Positions 38,605-50,180 of a stretch of 64,000 nucleotides of DNA are shown here, in pieces. The notes beneath the pieces are model-generated. The model was not told the DNA's origin. It was given only the letters and a program-made list of their open reading frames with translations, and searched no databases. Numbering within the stretch: position 1 is the first letter of the stretch; each line of letters opens with the position of its first letter. This DNA is from Sipunculus nudus (Eukaryota; Annelida; Sipuncula; Golfingiida; Sipunculidae): contig CM049310.1 of the NCBI GenBank assembly GCA_026874595.1, positions 50,779,058-50,843,057 of the forward strand. The letters run 5' to 3'. The position numbers and the translations under genes are program-made.

Positions 38605-39107
38605 AGGAGTAAATTGTCGGTGTCATAATATTCCCTAACGAAACGTGTTGGCGCATGTCGATATTAGTTCAAATTCTCCCTTCCCCTGCTTTACCTTTGT
38701 GTCTTATACACTTACTTTCTTTTTGAGTCGACTTTCTTAGACTTCCTCTTTCTCAGAAGGTAAGAACAGAGTAACATTTTAACAACATCTGAGGATAACT
38801 TCATGATAAATCTGACCAAGCCCTTCAGACAGCAGTAAGATTTTTATATTATCCACGTAGTAAGAGAGAGAGAGAAAACAAAACATACAAACAAAACAAA
38901 ACAGCCTACGCTTTGGCCCAGCGGAGCATAGAGCCTAAAATCGAAGAGGTAATTAACTTCACACAAATGCCATACCAAACCCCGATCCAATTACGCAACG
39001 ATAACGGAGCCAATTAGAACTGTTCCCAAACGACCCTCTTTGCTCCTCGATCAATCGGAACCACAACACTGTAACAAACCCCTCGTGTAGTCCTCGGGGA
39101 GTGTGAA

Positions 39108-39115
39108 TGACGTCA
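39108..39115. promoter_or_regulatory. palindromic CRE (TGACGTCA)
   Basis: The full 8-base CRE palindrome bound by CREB/ATF factors lies in a GC-balanced stretch (about 38900-39190). That stretch also holds TAATTAAC and several CCAATTA-type homeodomain or CCAAT-like sequences. A two-frame antisense ORF pair at 39372-39622, and a plus-strand frame at 39481-39714, follow about 250 bp later but resemble nothing known. Confidence 0.3.
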
Positions 39116-40454
39116 CAAGAACAGATTGTCACATGACCTAGACAACGCGCCTTACAGCGCGAGAACTAATCTCGACTCAACTTTAATTGTTTTAAAAATA
39201 ATGAAGAGCCAGACGGTTTGCAATAGACTTTGTTTTATCGGCGCAACAAGATCGTTCGCTTTTACTTTGTTTCGCATGAGCTCAGTCCACTGACCCACCA
39301 ACAGTACATCCTGTGAATGATCCGGTCATGCTCAGTTTTTGATAAGAAAAGGAGGATCCTGCAAGAAAATTTCAATTCGTTAGGAGAGGATTCGGCAGCA
39401 GACAGATGCCCCGTGGCCATTGTTTAACGGGGATCTGAAACGACAAATAGGCAGTATATTTGTGCCAGACATTGTAAGAGGTGTTTCCGCTCCCAGCGGT
39501 TCTTGCTCCGAGAGCAATAAGTTGTCTGGACACCCGAAAAGGAGTCCCGAAATGTGACTGGTTTCCGTTATACGAAGAAAACATTTTAAATGTCGTCTTT
39601 GTCTTTCACATCGTCTCCCCAATAACGGATACCGTAAAAACTTTGTCCTTGCTCGTTGACCATATAGTTCTCGCGAAAAATGTTCAAAATATATCTGCTT
39701 GTCTGACCCACTAGGGCTTAATTAAACCGAAACGCTAATCAGTCCTTGCATGAGAAATAATATATGCTTCATATAAACCAGATACCTTAATAATGTCGAT
39801 ATTTTCATAAGTACCAATTCTGACAATAACCTAAGGCCTCGCATTGTTTTATATATTACTGTTGTCGATAAAAATTAAATTTTGGTTTCCGATATAGTTT
39901 TATTTAATCCATGCCTGATTTTGTATGCACCAGTTAGAATGCATATATTTAGAGTACCTGAATAACTACAATGTATTCACATCATCAAAAAATTATGTCC
40001 CGGTGTCCCCAACATGTAATCATCAATTTTTAAGAATAAAAGTTGTTTTTACTTAAACAGGTTCGGAGACAGGTATAGGCCATATAAATCTGAAAACTGT
40101 AGTTCCATTCCTTGATAAGAAATACAAATCCGATGCTAAAGAATCTCCGGTCTTTTTCAAACTTTGCCGTTTAGCAGAGAGTCTGTGAGATATTCCACCG
40201 TATAATCGGATCTGCCAAATAGGGAGATTAAATTTGCGGAAAATAGCCCCGAAGATAACTAGTTTGTTGACAACATGTTGGGGTAATCGGACAGACAGGA
40301 CTGCCAGGGCGCAGTGATTACTCGATCCTGTCACGACCTTCTAAATACCCCCAGGGGATCCCAGGGAACTCGATGGAGAGGCAAAAGCCTTGAGATTGAA
40401 GACAGCAGCAGCCGACCCCGTGGGTCATTAAAGTTCCCACATAAAGATATTTTC

Positions 40455-40625
40455 ATGATGCCCATTTTCAAAATGCAGACCTGTCGTCACACTGGTCCCA
40501 CGAGGACCCTGCATGTCGCCTGCGCATGCGCAGACAAAGTGCTGAAGGTTCAAGAACCTGGTTATGTCTTAATATATGACGCAAATGGAAGATACTGGGG
40601 CGGGTTTTACGCCTCCAATCCATAA
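40455..40625 (+). promoter_or_regulatory. perfect palindromic NRF1 site within an anonymous 56-codon frame
   Basis: TGCGCATGCGCA at 40521-40532 matches the NRF1 (alpha-Pal) consensus on both strands. In animals this site is strongly concentrated in CpG-type promoters. It lies inside an ATG frame (40455-40625) encoding about 56 residues ending in a stretch with VLIYDANGRYWGGFYASNP, which looks protein-like but is unrecognised. The same frame is open upstream to a GTG at 40314. Site and frame may be unrelated. Confidence 0.3.
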
Positions 40626-41870
40626 CCCTGGTAATATTTTCTTATGAGGATTTATGCTTAAATTTCTGCGTCCGCTTTTGGGCACCTTGGCCCTTCTAGG
40701 GCGCTAAGATGTACCTGGATTTGTCGTTCATCACACTGGACCATATCGGATGATGTCGGCATTCTTTGCTGCCTTTGATGTAACTGTGTGGCACATTTCT
40801 GCAGAGAATCTACACCTGAAGTAGACATAATCTACATCACAGACAAGGGAGCAGTGACAGTTAGATGCCACATTGTGGACACACGCCGATGTTTAGTATC
40901 ATTTTGTCGACTGTCCGCTATATTTTGTTGATCAGTATATCTTTTTCTTTAAATATCCCTGATATACAAAGCACTTTCTAAACATTAAACGTACTTGCAG
41001 ATATTTTAACACTTACATGTATATAAATAAATGCATATGTTTATTTTAGGTCATTAAAGAAAAAATTAAATAGCAGGGTCAAATCTACTGCCGTACACTT
41101 ACTATGTATGTATGATAACTGTGCCACTATTTTGAGCCCCGGTGTACGGTACGATCATGTAATTGCTTTATAATAGGTACAGCTCTGCCGAGGTACTTTT
41201 GATCATACTTCATTACATACTAGATGATTCCGCCATAGATTATATGCATGTACATTAAAATTGATATCCAACAGTTTTACGTGTATAATAATGCACTATA
41301 TAATGACCATATAATGACCATTGTTTCGGCATCTAATTGCTCTGATTAAATCTGGATAATTTTTGCTTTGCGTGTATACTAGTAAACCATAGCAGATGAG
41401 CTCAGCAAAATTCAGACTCTTACAAGGAATGTTTCGATACTATACAGTGCATAGAAGAAAAGAACGCCATTTACTGGAATATGCTCGTATTCATTAGCTG
41501 AAACAAAAAATACATTTATCATAATAATCGTGTTAAGAAGTTAAAAATATAATTATGCCTAATAGGAAATAGGAAAACAAGCTTGTTATTTTATTAATAT
41601 GGGACACGATCTTTTCACAATATAGCAGGTAAAGTAGGCGTGTTAAGCTTTATATCTGTTAAACAGGCCTGTCTAATCACAACATGCGATATAGGTTAAA
41701 TAAATTATATTTTGATTGATCATAGTATAGGTACCTAAATTTATTGATACTGAAACTTTTTGAAGTTTTATAGAATTTTTTGTGGATGTTCCACCATTAT
41801 TTCTGTATGCTGTCTCATCTTTGTCTTAATCTCAATATGTACAACCATAGAGTTGTTGAGTTCCATTTCA
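40626..41870. other. no gene recognised
   Basis: AT-rich sequence with a short doublet (ATATAATGACC twice, 41300-41322) and no open frame worth keeping. Confidence 0.6.
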
Positions 41871-41874
41871 TTTT

Positions 41875-42180
41875 GGGACTACGCGGCAGGGCGGTAGCAC
41901 TTGCTTCCTGTCATGATATTTTTGACACCAAGCCCGGTGTCTACCCTTCTACGGGTCCTTGATATTGGATAATCCCCATTGCTCGGTCATAACACAGAGA
42001 AACCCCCAAAGACACACCCGTTTGCGAATGATCCACGCCTGCCGGATACAACTTTTCCATTAAGCCTGCAAAGAGCTCGCCCTGTTTCGGGACAGACCAT
42101 GAGAAATCACCGCCCCCCATCCGAGATTCGAACTAACGACCTCCTTATTTTAGTCCAGTGCTCTCCCCCTAAAAAACAGA
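41875..42180 (-). mobile_element. tRNA-like SINE-type element (probable)
   Basis: Read on the minus strand, the right-hand end (about 42116-42178) contains GGGGGAGAGCACTGGACT, a D-arm/A-box-like piece, and then GTTAGTTCGAATCTCG, which contains the B-box core GTTCGAATC. This is the internal promoter layout of tRNA-derived SINEs. The other end, read on the plus strand, also contains a D-arm-like GGGCGGTAGCACTTGC, so the element may be two tRNA-like heads facing outwards. The middle is unremarkable non-coding sequence. No target duplication was found. Confidence 0.5.
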
Positions 42181-42227
42181 AGTCGGTGAACCTGTGTAAG
42201 GCAGATGGTCTTAGCCAAATCTGATGT

Positions 42228-42380
42228 CTCTAAAATATTAACACATTCCTGGTTCAACAATTTTTGATTGGTTGGCTAGATTTGTTTTTAAATGCAAAAT
42301 ATTTTAAATACTGAGTTTACTGGCAAAGAATTGTTCGGTCTTTAGGACATATTTTAAATATTTAAAGATGTAAAATGCTT

Positions 42381-42384
<4 letters not shown>
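42228..42384 (-). mobile_element. dispersed repeat, copy 2 (inverted relative to 23892-24060)
   Basis: This is the reverse-complement counterpart of the repeat at 23892-24060. It contains TTCCTGGTTCAACAA, GATTGGTTGGCTAGATTT, AATACTGAGTTTACT and AGGACATATTTTAAATATTT. Its end runs straight into an AT array. It begins about 50 bp after the tRNA-like element. Confidence 0.7.

Positions 42385-42438
<54 letters not shown>
42385..42438. repeat. (AT)n microsatellite
   Basis: A 54-bp pure AT tract directly adjoins dispersed repeat copy 2. Confidence 0.95.
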
Positions 42439-42440
<2 letters not shown>

Positions 42441-43288
42441 AGTGGGTCGTAGGTGAATGTAGGAGATTCACCTGAAGCAGAAGCTAATGGTTTTACCTGA
42501 GGGAGGACACTAATCTACTGAAGTACCTGTGCCAGGGCAGGTGGTCAATCAATATTATTTGCAGTGTCTGTGAGAGCTATCCCAGTAAATGGCTTGCTTC
42601 CATTAAATGTCCTTCCGGGACCAAATCTTCACAATATGAGCTTAAAGTGGTCCACAACACCGAACAGGTTAGTGCTAAAGAGCCATTCAGTGTTCCAGTG
42701 GAATCACCCGGAATTTGTGTCCATGGAAATAGTTTCTGGTGTCCGATGCGCACTAATCGCTTATGTTCGTAATGGGAAGCCCCGTCATAATTTCCCCGTG
42801 TTTGAAAGGGCTTCGGCAACTGAATACGCTGACACTGTTAGTGACAACACATTCGGGTGCAATATACTTCAGTGCTGATCCGTTAAACCTAATTTGCGTC
42901 ATAGTATATTTGTACCCACTGTCAAATAACAGGACAGCAACAGAGGCAATACATGAAACGTAAACACCATAGTATGGTACAAATGCAATATGAACTGAAA
43001 AATGCGAACGTTTTTCTAATCTAATGTATTACAATAATTATACTACTATAATTTTAATATGATAATACTCATAACAATGAATCAATCAGAACACAAACAA
43101 GCATTAACAAATATTTCAAAATGTAACAAAAATAACAGATTGTGAAATGCAGTGAGGTTAATGATTACCAAGCTGGTTCTGACTATCAGGCTAGTTATAG
43201 TGTAGGCACTTACAAATAGTGTTTGACAAGATTAAACCATGTTTGCCAGGTTCGTCCTTGTTATAAATGTACTTCAGTTTTGCACGGA

Positions 43289-44228
43289 TTATCTAATGTT
43301 GTATTGCATGGACTTTCCTGTGTTGTATGGCTAGGATTATTCTAAATTTATGGCATGTCTCTCCTATGATGTGAGGCATGGACTGTCCTATGTTTTATGA
43401 CAAGGAATGTCATTTTTGCATGGCATGGACTATCCAATGTAGTATGGCATGCACTGTTCTGTTGTAAGGCATGGGATGTCCTATGTTGTGTGGTATAGAC
43501 TATCTTAAGTTTTTTGGCAAGGACTGTCCTATGTTGTGTGGCATGAACTGTCTGATGTTGTTTGAATGGTTAAATGCTGTATGGCATGGACTGTCCTATT
43601 CTGTAATGCATGATATATCCTATGTTTTATGTCTTGAACTGTACTTCGTTGGAGAGCACTGGTTATACTCTGTTGTATTATATGGAAAATCCTATGTTGT
43701 ATGGCCTATATTGTGTGGCATTAGATATCCTATGTTATAATTTATTGAGTCTCCTATGTTTTATGGCTTGGACTGTCCTATATTGTATGGCATTAGATAT
43801 CCTATGTTATATTTTATTGAGTCTCCTATGTTTTATGGCTTGAACTGTCCTATATTGTATGGCATGAAATATCGTATGTTGTTTTATAAGAACTGTCCTA
43901 TATTGTATGAAATAAGATATCCTATATGTAGTATCACATGGACTCTTCTATATTGTATGGCGTGGAATATCCCATTTTGTATGGCATTGACTGTCCTATA
44001 TTGTGTGGCAACGACTATCCAATGGTGTATGGCATGGGCTACCCCATGTTTTATGGCAAGGTATGTCATATGTGTATGGCATGCACTGCCCTGTGTTGGA
44101 GAGCATGGACTACCCTGTGTTACGTAACATAAACTATCCTATGTTGTATGGCAGGGGATATCCTATGTTGTATGGCATTGGCGGTCATATGTTGTATTGC
44201 ATGGCCTGTCCTATGTTGTATGGCATGC
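43289..44228 (+). repeat. 24-bp minisatellite, about 39 units
   Basis: The best-preserved units near 44138-44228 are exactly 24 bp apart and share CTATGTTGTATGGCATGG followed by a short variable tail. Divergence increases toward the left. Because 24 is a multiple of three, frames stay open across many units. The longest, 43756-44127, starts at ATG and runs 123 codons with an eight-residue beat of the form (C/Y)P(M/I)LYG followed by two variable residues. Similar frames open in other phases and on the minus strand, which argues for a satellite rather than a gene. Confidence 0.93.
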
Positions 44229-44981
44229 TTGGCGCGGCTGGATAAGATTGTCCCGGTCAGAGAAAGAAGACAGCCATAGGCCGGGCCTCTAATTCCCAGG
44301 ATCAATCAGTCCTGTATGAATCAGGATGAGCTGCGGTATAACTGTTAAAGCAATTAACCAGCAATCAATTTTACTGCACACAGTTTTGAAATAACCCTTC
44401 CCTGCCCCCATAGCTGAGGGAAAAACGTGTTGGTCTGCTTTGGTCGTTTCTGTCCAAATAGAACAACTGATGCGAACATTTTCAATTATCAGTCTCTATG
44501 GTATGGGCTGTGGGTCCTGTATTATCTACGATTTATCCAAAATCCATACGATGCAATTATGTTCCAGTATCATAAAGTCCCATATTACATACTTTGCAGG
44601 ACGGTGTAAAGACGGCGAGCTACCCCATTTAAGGTTACCATCGAATCTGAAATCGGTTTCTAATTATCCTGGGGGTAGACTGTATTGGATTTTAGTTGCC
44701 CAAAACATTTCCTCCACATGATTCTTCCCAACTGCTGATTTAACTAACGAAAACTAAAATTAACAAGTGACCCATGGGTCATGACGCTCAGCTGACTGGG
44801 AAGAGATTGGCAAAAGGAAATTTTATCATCAGAATCGTATAGTATATACCCATTGATCTGAAGCATCAAACAGATTACCCAACAGGCCAAGATTTAATCT
44901 GTATTAATATATCTCAAAAATAGAGAAAAAATGTGTAAACTTTGATCAACTAGAATACGGGTAGCCAACAAGTGACCACGT

Positions 44982-46411
44982 GTATCCGCCAAAATCAGAG
45001 TGGAACGGGTGAAGTGAGGCATGGATTGAGTGGCAAGGGGAAATAGAGTGAGGTATGTTGCATATTAGCATGGATGTCTGCAGCCTAAATGTGTAGGTAG
45101 GTTGTGCCACCTACCACAAATCCAGAAAGCTGTCCAAGTTGTATACATATGCAAAATTTTAGACAGAAAAGTCAAACCACTACATGTATATGAGTGATTT
45201 TAGCCCACGGCAGACAAACAGACAGACGCTGTGCAAAAATGGTTGCAGGTGGCTCCTCCAGTTTTGTGTATGATAAAGACATATGTGAGATCTAAACACA
45301 TGCACAATTTTGGCCCAATCGGTCAAATGGTTCCTGAGATAAGAGCTTCGATGTGTGCAGCGTTAAATAGAATGTAGGTGGCGCCACCTGTCATAAAATC
45401 AAGAAAGCGGTCCAAGATGTATAAACCTGCAAAATTTTAAGCAGTTATGTCAATCCACTACAGAGAAATGAGTGATTTTAGGCCACGGCAGACAAACAGA
45501 CAGACGCTTTGCAAAATGTGCAAAAATGGTTGCAGGTGGCCCCTCCAGTTTTGTGTATGATTAAGATCTATGTGAGATCTATACACATGCAAAATTTTGG
45601 CCCAATCGTTCAAACGGTTCCCGAGATATGAGCTTGGATGTCTGCAGCATAAACTAGAATGTAGGTGGCGCCACCTGTTATAAAATCAAGAAAGCTATCC
45701 AGGATGTATAAAACTGCAAAATTTTAGGCAGATATGTCAAACCACTGCCAAGTTATGAGTGACATTATCCCACGGCAGACAAACACACAAACGCTGTGCA
45801 AACATGGCTACAGTTGGCGCCACCATTTTTTGTGTATGTTATAGAGCTAACCAAGGGCTACATTTGTATAAATTTTATTTCCTGATCGGTCAAACGGTTC
45901 CCAAGATATGAGCTTGGATGTCATCAGCGTGAACGTTAATGTAGGTGGCACCCCTGTCTTTAATCATGAAAGCTATCCAGAATGTATACGCATGCGGAAT
46001 TTCAGGTGAATTAGTCAATTCACTGCAGAGATATGAGTAATTTTAACCCAAGGCAGATGAACAGATGGACACTGTGCTAACATGGTTACAGGTGGCGCCA
46101 CCATTTTTGTGTATGTTATAAAGCAATCCAAGGGCTACATTTGTATAAATTTTATTTCCTGATCGGTCATTGGTTCCCGAGATATGAGGGTTTATGTGTG
46201 GAAACAGACGCACAATTGGCCCTGGATAGAGAGGAAAGGTCAGAGGTCAACGCAAATTGGTTAGGCACCAGTTCACATGTGACCCGATAATTGGTGTAAG
46301 TTTCGGAAAAATCGGTCCATTAGTCTCAGAGGAGCTCTCTTGAAACGAACGGGGTGGCGGAGGAACCCGGTCAAAAACATAGTATCCGCAAAACTTCGTT
46401 TTGGCGGATAC
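44982..46411 (+). mobile_element. repeat array A: about 280-bp units between inverted 13-mers
   Basis: Four diverged units begin near 45072, 45350, 45636 and 45916. Each carries a GGTGGCGCCACC-like stretch, AATTTTAGGCAG, CACGGCAGACAAACAGACAG, a GTTGCAGGTGGC-type stretch, and GGTCAAACGGTTCCCGAGATATGAGC. The whole is bracketed by GTATCCGCCAAAA at 44982-44994 and its exact complement TTTTGGCGGATAC at 46399-46411. The right end alone folds as a hairpin: 46382-46394 pairs with 46398-46411 with one bulged G and a 3-base loop. There is no coding capacity. A non-autonomous DNA element or Helitron-like carrier of tandem repeats is possible, but no family can be assigned. Confidence 0.7.
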
Positions 46412-48055
46412 AAAAATACAGGTGGCTCAACCAGTCTGCAGAAACTATTAAAAACACTTAATGGTCAATATCTATGCAAAGAATCATGGTGATTTCCGCA
46501 TTAGTTGTTTAGATACTTCAGCTTTGTATCAAATTGTCCACTATTCTGAGGGATACTTCGGAGTCCTATAGCTTGAAGGATATGGGTAACAGAGACCTAA
46601 TTTCAAGTGTCCACACACATTTTTTATGGGCCTCCTTGCATGACAAGAATGAAGATTCTAGGTCCAGTTGTTGCGATTTGTACCCTGTTGATAACCACAA
46701 AAAAATTGTTAAAATTTGAAAAAAGAGAGGTGGCGCACCCAGTCTGCAGAAACTGATGGAACAGCTCATGATCAATATGTATGCCAAAAATCATGACCAT
46801 CAGTGTTGTAGTTATTGAGATACTGCAGTTTTTGTATCAAATTTTCCATTATTCTGGGGGGTATTTTGGAGCCATACAGCTTAAAAGGATATGGGTAACA
46901 GAGACCTAATTTCAGGTTTCCATGGAGACTTTTCATGGGTCTCCCTGTGTGTCAAGAATGAAGATTCTAGGTCCAGTTTTTATGATTTGTGCCCTGTTAA
47001 CAGATGTTCATATCTTTAAAGATCTCAAAAATAGATAAAAAATTCGTTAAAAAAACCAAACAAATACAGGTTGTGCCACCAGTCTGCAGAAACTGATGAA
47101 ACACTCCATGATCAATATCCATGCAAACAATTATGGTGATCTCTGCATTAGTTGTTCAGATACTTCAGCTTTTGTATCACATTTTTCATTATTCTGAGCA
47201 CAGAGACCTAATTTCTGGTTTCCAAGGAGATTCTTCATGGACCTCTCCGTGTGTTGAGAATGAAGCTTCTAGGTCCGGTCGTTACGATTTGTGCCACGTT
47301 AACAGATGACAGCATCCTTAAAGGTCTAAAAAATAGAGGAAAAAATCGTAAAAAATTGAACAATACAGGTGGCGCAACCAGTCTGCAGGAACTGATGGAA
47401 CATCTCATGATCAATATGTATGCCAAAAATCATGACCATCAGTGATGTAGTTATTGAGATATTGAAGTTTTTGAATAACATTTTTCATTATTCTGAGCTG
47501 TATTTTGGAGTGTCATAGTTCAAAGGATATGGGTAACAGAGACCTAATTTCTGTTTTCCTAGGAGATTTTTCATGGACCTCTCAGTGTGTCAAGAATTAA
47601 AATTCTAGGTCCAGTCGTTACGATTTGTGCCACGTTAACAGATGACAGCATCCTTAAAGGTCTCAAAAATAGAGGAAAAAATCGTAAAAAAAAATGAACA
47701 ATACAGGTGGCACCACCAGTCTGCAGGAACTGATGGAACATCTCATGATCAATATGTATGCCAAAAATCATGACCATCAGTCAGGTATTTATTGAGATAC
47801 TGCAGTTTTTGTATGAAATTTTTGACTTTTCTGGGGGGTACTTTGGGGCCCCATAGTTCAAAGGATATGGGTAACAGAGACCTAATTTCTGGTTTCTAAG
47901 GAGATTTTTCATGGACCTCTCAGAATGCCAAGTTACAAGGTTCTAGGTCCAGCGGTTACGATTTGTGCCTGGTTAACGGACGGACAGACGGACAGACGAC
48001 GGACAAAGTGTGATCGCTATAGCTCAGATGACTTTCAGTAAGCTGAGCTAAAAAT
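46412..48055 (+). repeat. repeat array B: five 300-340-bp units with GGACAGAC tail
   Basis: Units start at about 46421, 46729, 47069, 47368 and 47705. Each runs from ACAGGTGGC and CAGTCTGCAG through ATGATCAATATGTATGCC, GGATATGGGTAACAGAGACC and TTCTAGGTCCAG to GATTTGTGCC. The last unit ends in GGACGGACAGACGGACAGACG and a hairpin of TAGCTCAG (48020-48027) with CTGAGCTA (48043-48050), followed by AAAA. Short frames within it, some antisense, recur because the units repeat and are not genes. The array abuts array A with no gap, and the two share a style but not an obvious sequence. Confidence 0.85.
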
Positions 48056-48826
48056 GAAAGACACGTGCAAAATACAGCATTCAAAGCCTAAACGAATGGC
48101 AGCAAAATAAAAAGTTTCAAAGCATTCTTATTTTTTTGTTATTTTTCATTATTCATATTGACTTTAATTAACCGAAGCATATGACATATCTAAAAAAAAG
48201 ATATGATATACAAAGATTCTAGCTGATTCGAAAATTTCGAATTAAATTATATAAATTATAAATAAGTAAACATAAAAACAAACTTTTTTCTGCGTATAAT
48301 CTGATAACCCCGGTCATCTTGATACGATGGGGTGATGTGAATTGGGTAAAGGTAATCTGAAATCGCTACATCCGGTGCCTCCGAACACAAAGTGGACTGG
48401 AGGACCAGTTACTACAATATCATTTGTCTAAAATAAGCATATCTCCATGGGAACCCATTAATTCCGGAAAATAAAGGAGCTAAGGTTTCCTTTGTTTTTC
48501 TGGAAAAGAAACGATAGTTACTTAAAGGTCACGTGGGATCCCATTCGTATGATCTACCAAAGATACATTGTTGTATTGTATTGTTTAGTACTATTTGAGG
48601 AGATATATATATATATATCATAAACCAATACGTGGTAATTTCGTTGAAAGAGCAAGTATTATTAAAGCTGAATCAGGTAAAATTGTGGCTGGCTTCAGAA
48701 CAAAAATGACAAGACCCTCTAGTAGACCGCGGCTATATGACATGAAGTGCAGTGCATAAACATGATATAATAACACTATCAACAAAACGGATAGGGTTCT
48801 ACTGACAACATTTCCCCGGCAGAAAA

Positions 48827-48892
48827 CCCTGCAAATTGGCGGGATTGCCCGGATCTCCATTGGAGACCTGTTTGCAGGGCCAATTTGCAGGG
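48827..48892. other. long perfect inverted repeat with nested hairpin
   Basis: CCCTGCAAATTGG at 48827-48839 is the exact complement of CCAATTTGCAGGG at 48880-48892, with a 40-base loop. Within the loop TCTCCATTGGAGA forms a second 6-bp stem with a 1-base loop. TTTGCAGGG is also repeated directly beside the right arm. A minus-strand frame of 117 codons (48618-48971) covers the site but has no recognisable domain. It could be a MITE remnant, a cruciform-forming site or a structured RNA. Confidence 0.7.
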
Positions 48893-49454
48893 ACGGCAAG
48901 ATGAACTGGACTGAACAACCATAAGCCCGGTATGATAATGGCCCGGCCTTTGTTCCTAAACCTAATACCACCCATACCTCTGAAAGCCATATGCTAACAA
49001 AAACAGTCCTATACCGGAGGTCTTACTTAATACCTGGTCTGTAAAAATATCGACTCGCTCCCTAGAACAATGTTACATCCGTCAGCAGGTGCTCCCAGCT
49101 CAATTACTGTCTAAGCAGCTCTTGTATTATTATTTTAAAGGCTACCATTTCATTTTACTCTTGGACGAACAAACATACTAGATCATGTAGGCAGGATATA
49201 CAGCCTTAATTGGTTGTAACTACATCGTGATAATTGTATCCAAGAATAAGGTTACCCCTGTTACTATAACGCAGTATTATAATGGAACAATAGATGATAA
49301 CATGACTAACATATACAGTTCTGCCCTGTCATTCAAGGCCGATATAATAGTTACATTTTTCTGCCGTATTGTTCTTGTTCTTATGTAATGTATGGAAGAT
49401 AAATGTTTCTTTTACTTGAATATCTGAGCAAGAAATCACCTTCATCTTCATAAT

Positions 49455-50180
49455 TAAAGGACAGTGGCATTTTGATTTGAAAAAATCATTTGTTGGAAAA
49501 CTACATGACACTGGCATTTTGATTTTTAGTAATCTTTTGTTTGGCAAAATTATAGGACATTGGCATTTGGATTATTGAGTGTCCCTTTTTTAGGCATTGC
49601 TTTGTCGAGAATGCCAAAGTACAATGGCATTTTGATTTTAATTAGGGGTGGGGGGTGCGCTATAGGACATTGGCATTTTGATTTTAAATATTCTTTTTGT
49701 CGGCAAAAGTACAGGATATTGGCATTTTGATTTTTAGTAAACATTTGTTTGGGAAAATTATAGGAATTTGGCATTTTGACTTTAAGTATTCATTTATCAG
49801 AAATACAATACGACAATAATCAACAATAATCATTTTAATTTTTAGTAATCTTTAGTTTTGGGAAATGAAAGGACATTGGCGTTTTAATTGTTAAGTATTC
49901 CTTTGTCGGGAAAAACTTAGGACAATGGCATTTTGTTTTTTTATTAATTTTAGACAGGGAAAATACAGGGACATTGATATTTTAATTTTTAGACATCTTT
50001 TGTCGGGAAAACATTGGCATTTGATTCTTACTAAATTTTAGTCGGGGAAAATGAAAGGAGATTGCATTTTGACTTTTAATATTTCTAGCCGGGAAAACTA
50101 AAGGACATAGGCATTGCTTTTTAGAATTTTTTTTCTTGAAAAATAACTAATTGGCATTTTTAATTTAATTATTATTTAGA
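49455..50180 (+). repeat. minisatellite, about 46-64-bp units, about 14-15 copies
   Basis: The marker TTGGCATTTTGATTTTTAGT recurs with starts near 49466, 49513, 49562, 49626, 49672, 49721 and 49770 and continues more degenerately to about 50180. Most spacings are 46-49 bp. The unit also includes GGGAAAA and AGGACA. A single stray copy (CATTGGCATTTTGGT) lies at about 50576-50590, beyond a compound microsatellite. Minus-strand frames at 49329-49547 and 49550-49774 are by-products of the repeat. Confidence 0.9.

Noticed and set aside
42564-42878. 104-codon frame considered as a gene
   Set aside because: It begins with GTG, has an 80-codon antisense frame over most of its length and no recognisable domain; an internal ATG leaves about 80 ordinary residues, within chance expectation.
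43756-44127. 123-codon frame considered as a repeat-protein gene
   Set aside because: It follows from a unit length divisible by three; other phases and the minus strand are open too, and units are not codon-biased by eye.
43289-44228. 24-bp repeats considered as a CRISPR array
   Set aside because: There are no unique spacers; the whole unit repeats end to end and the surrounding DNA is animal-like.
46534-47777. Recurring similar frames on both strands considered as a gene family
   Set aside because: They repeat because array B units repeat; their boundaries follow the repeat, not splice or start signals.
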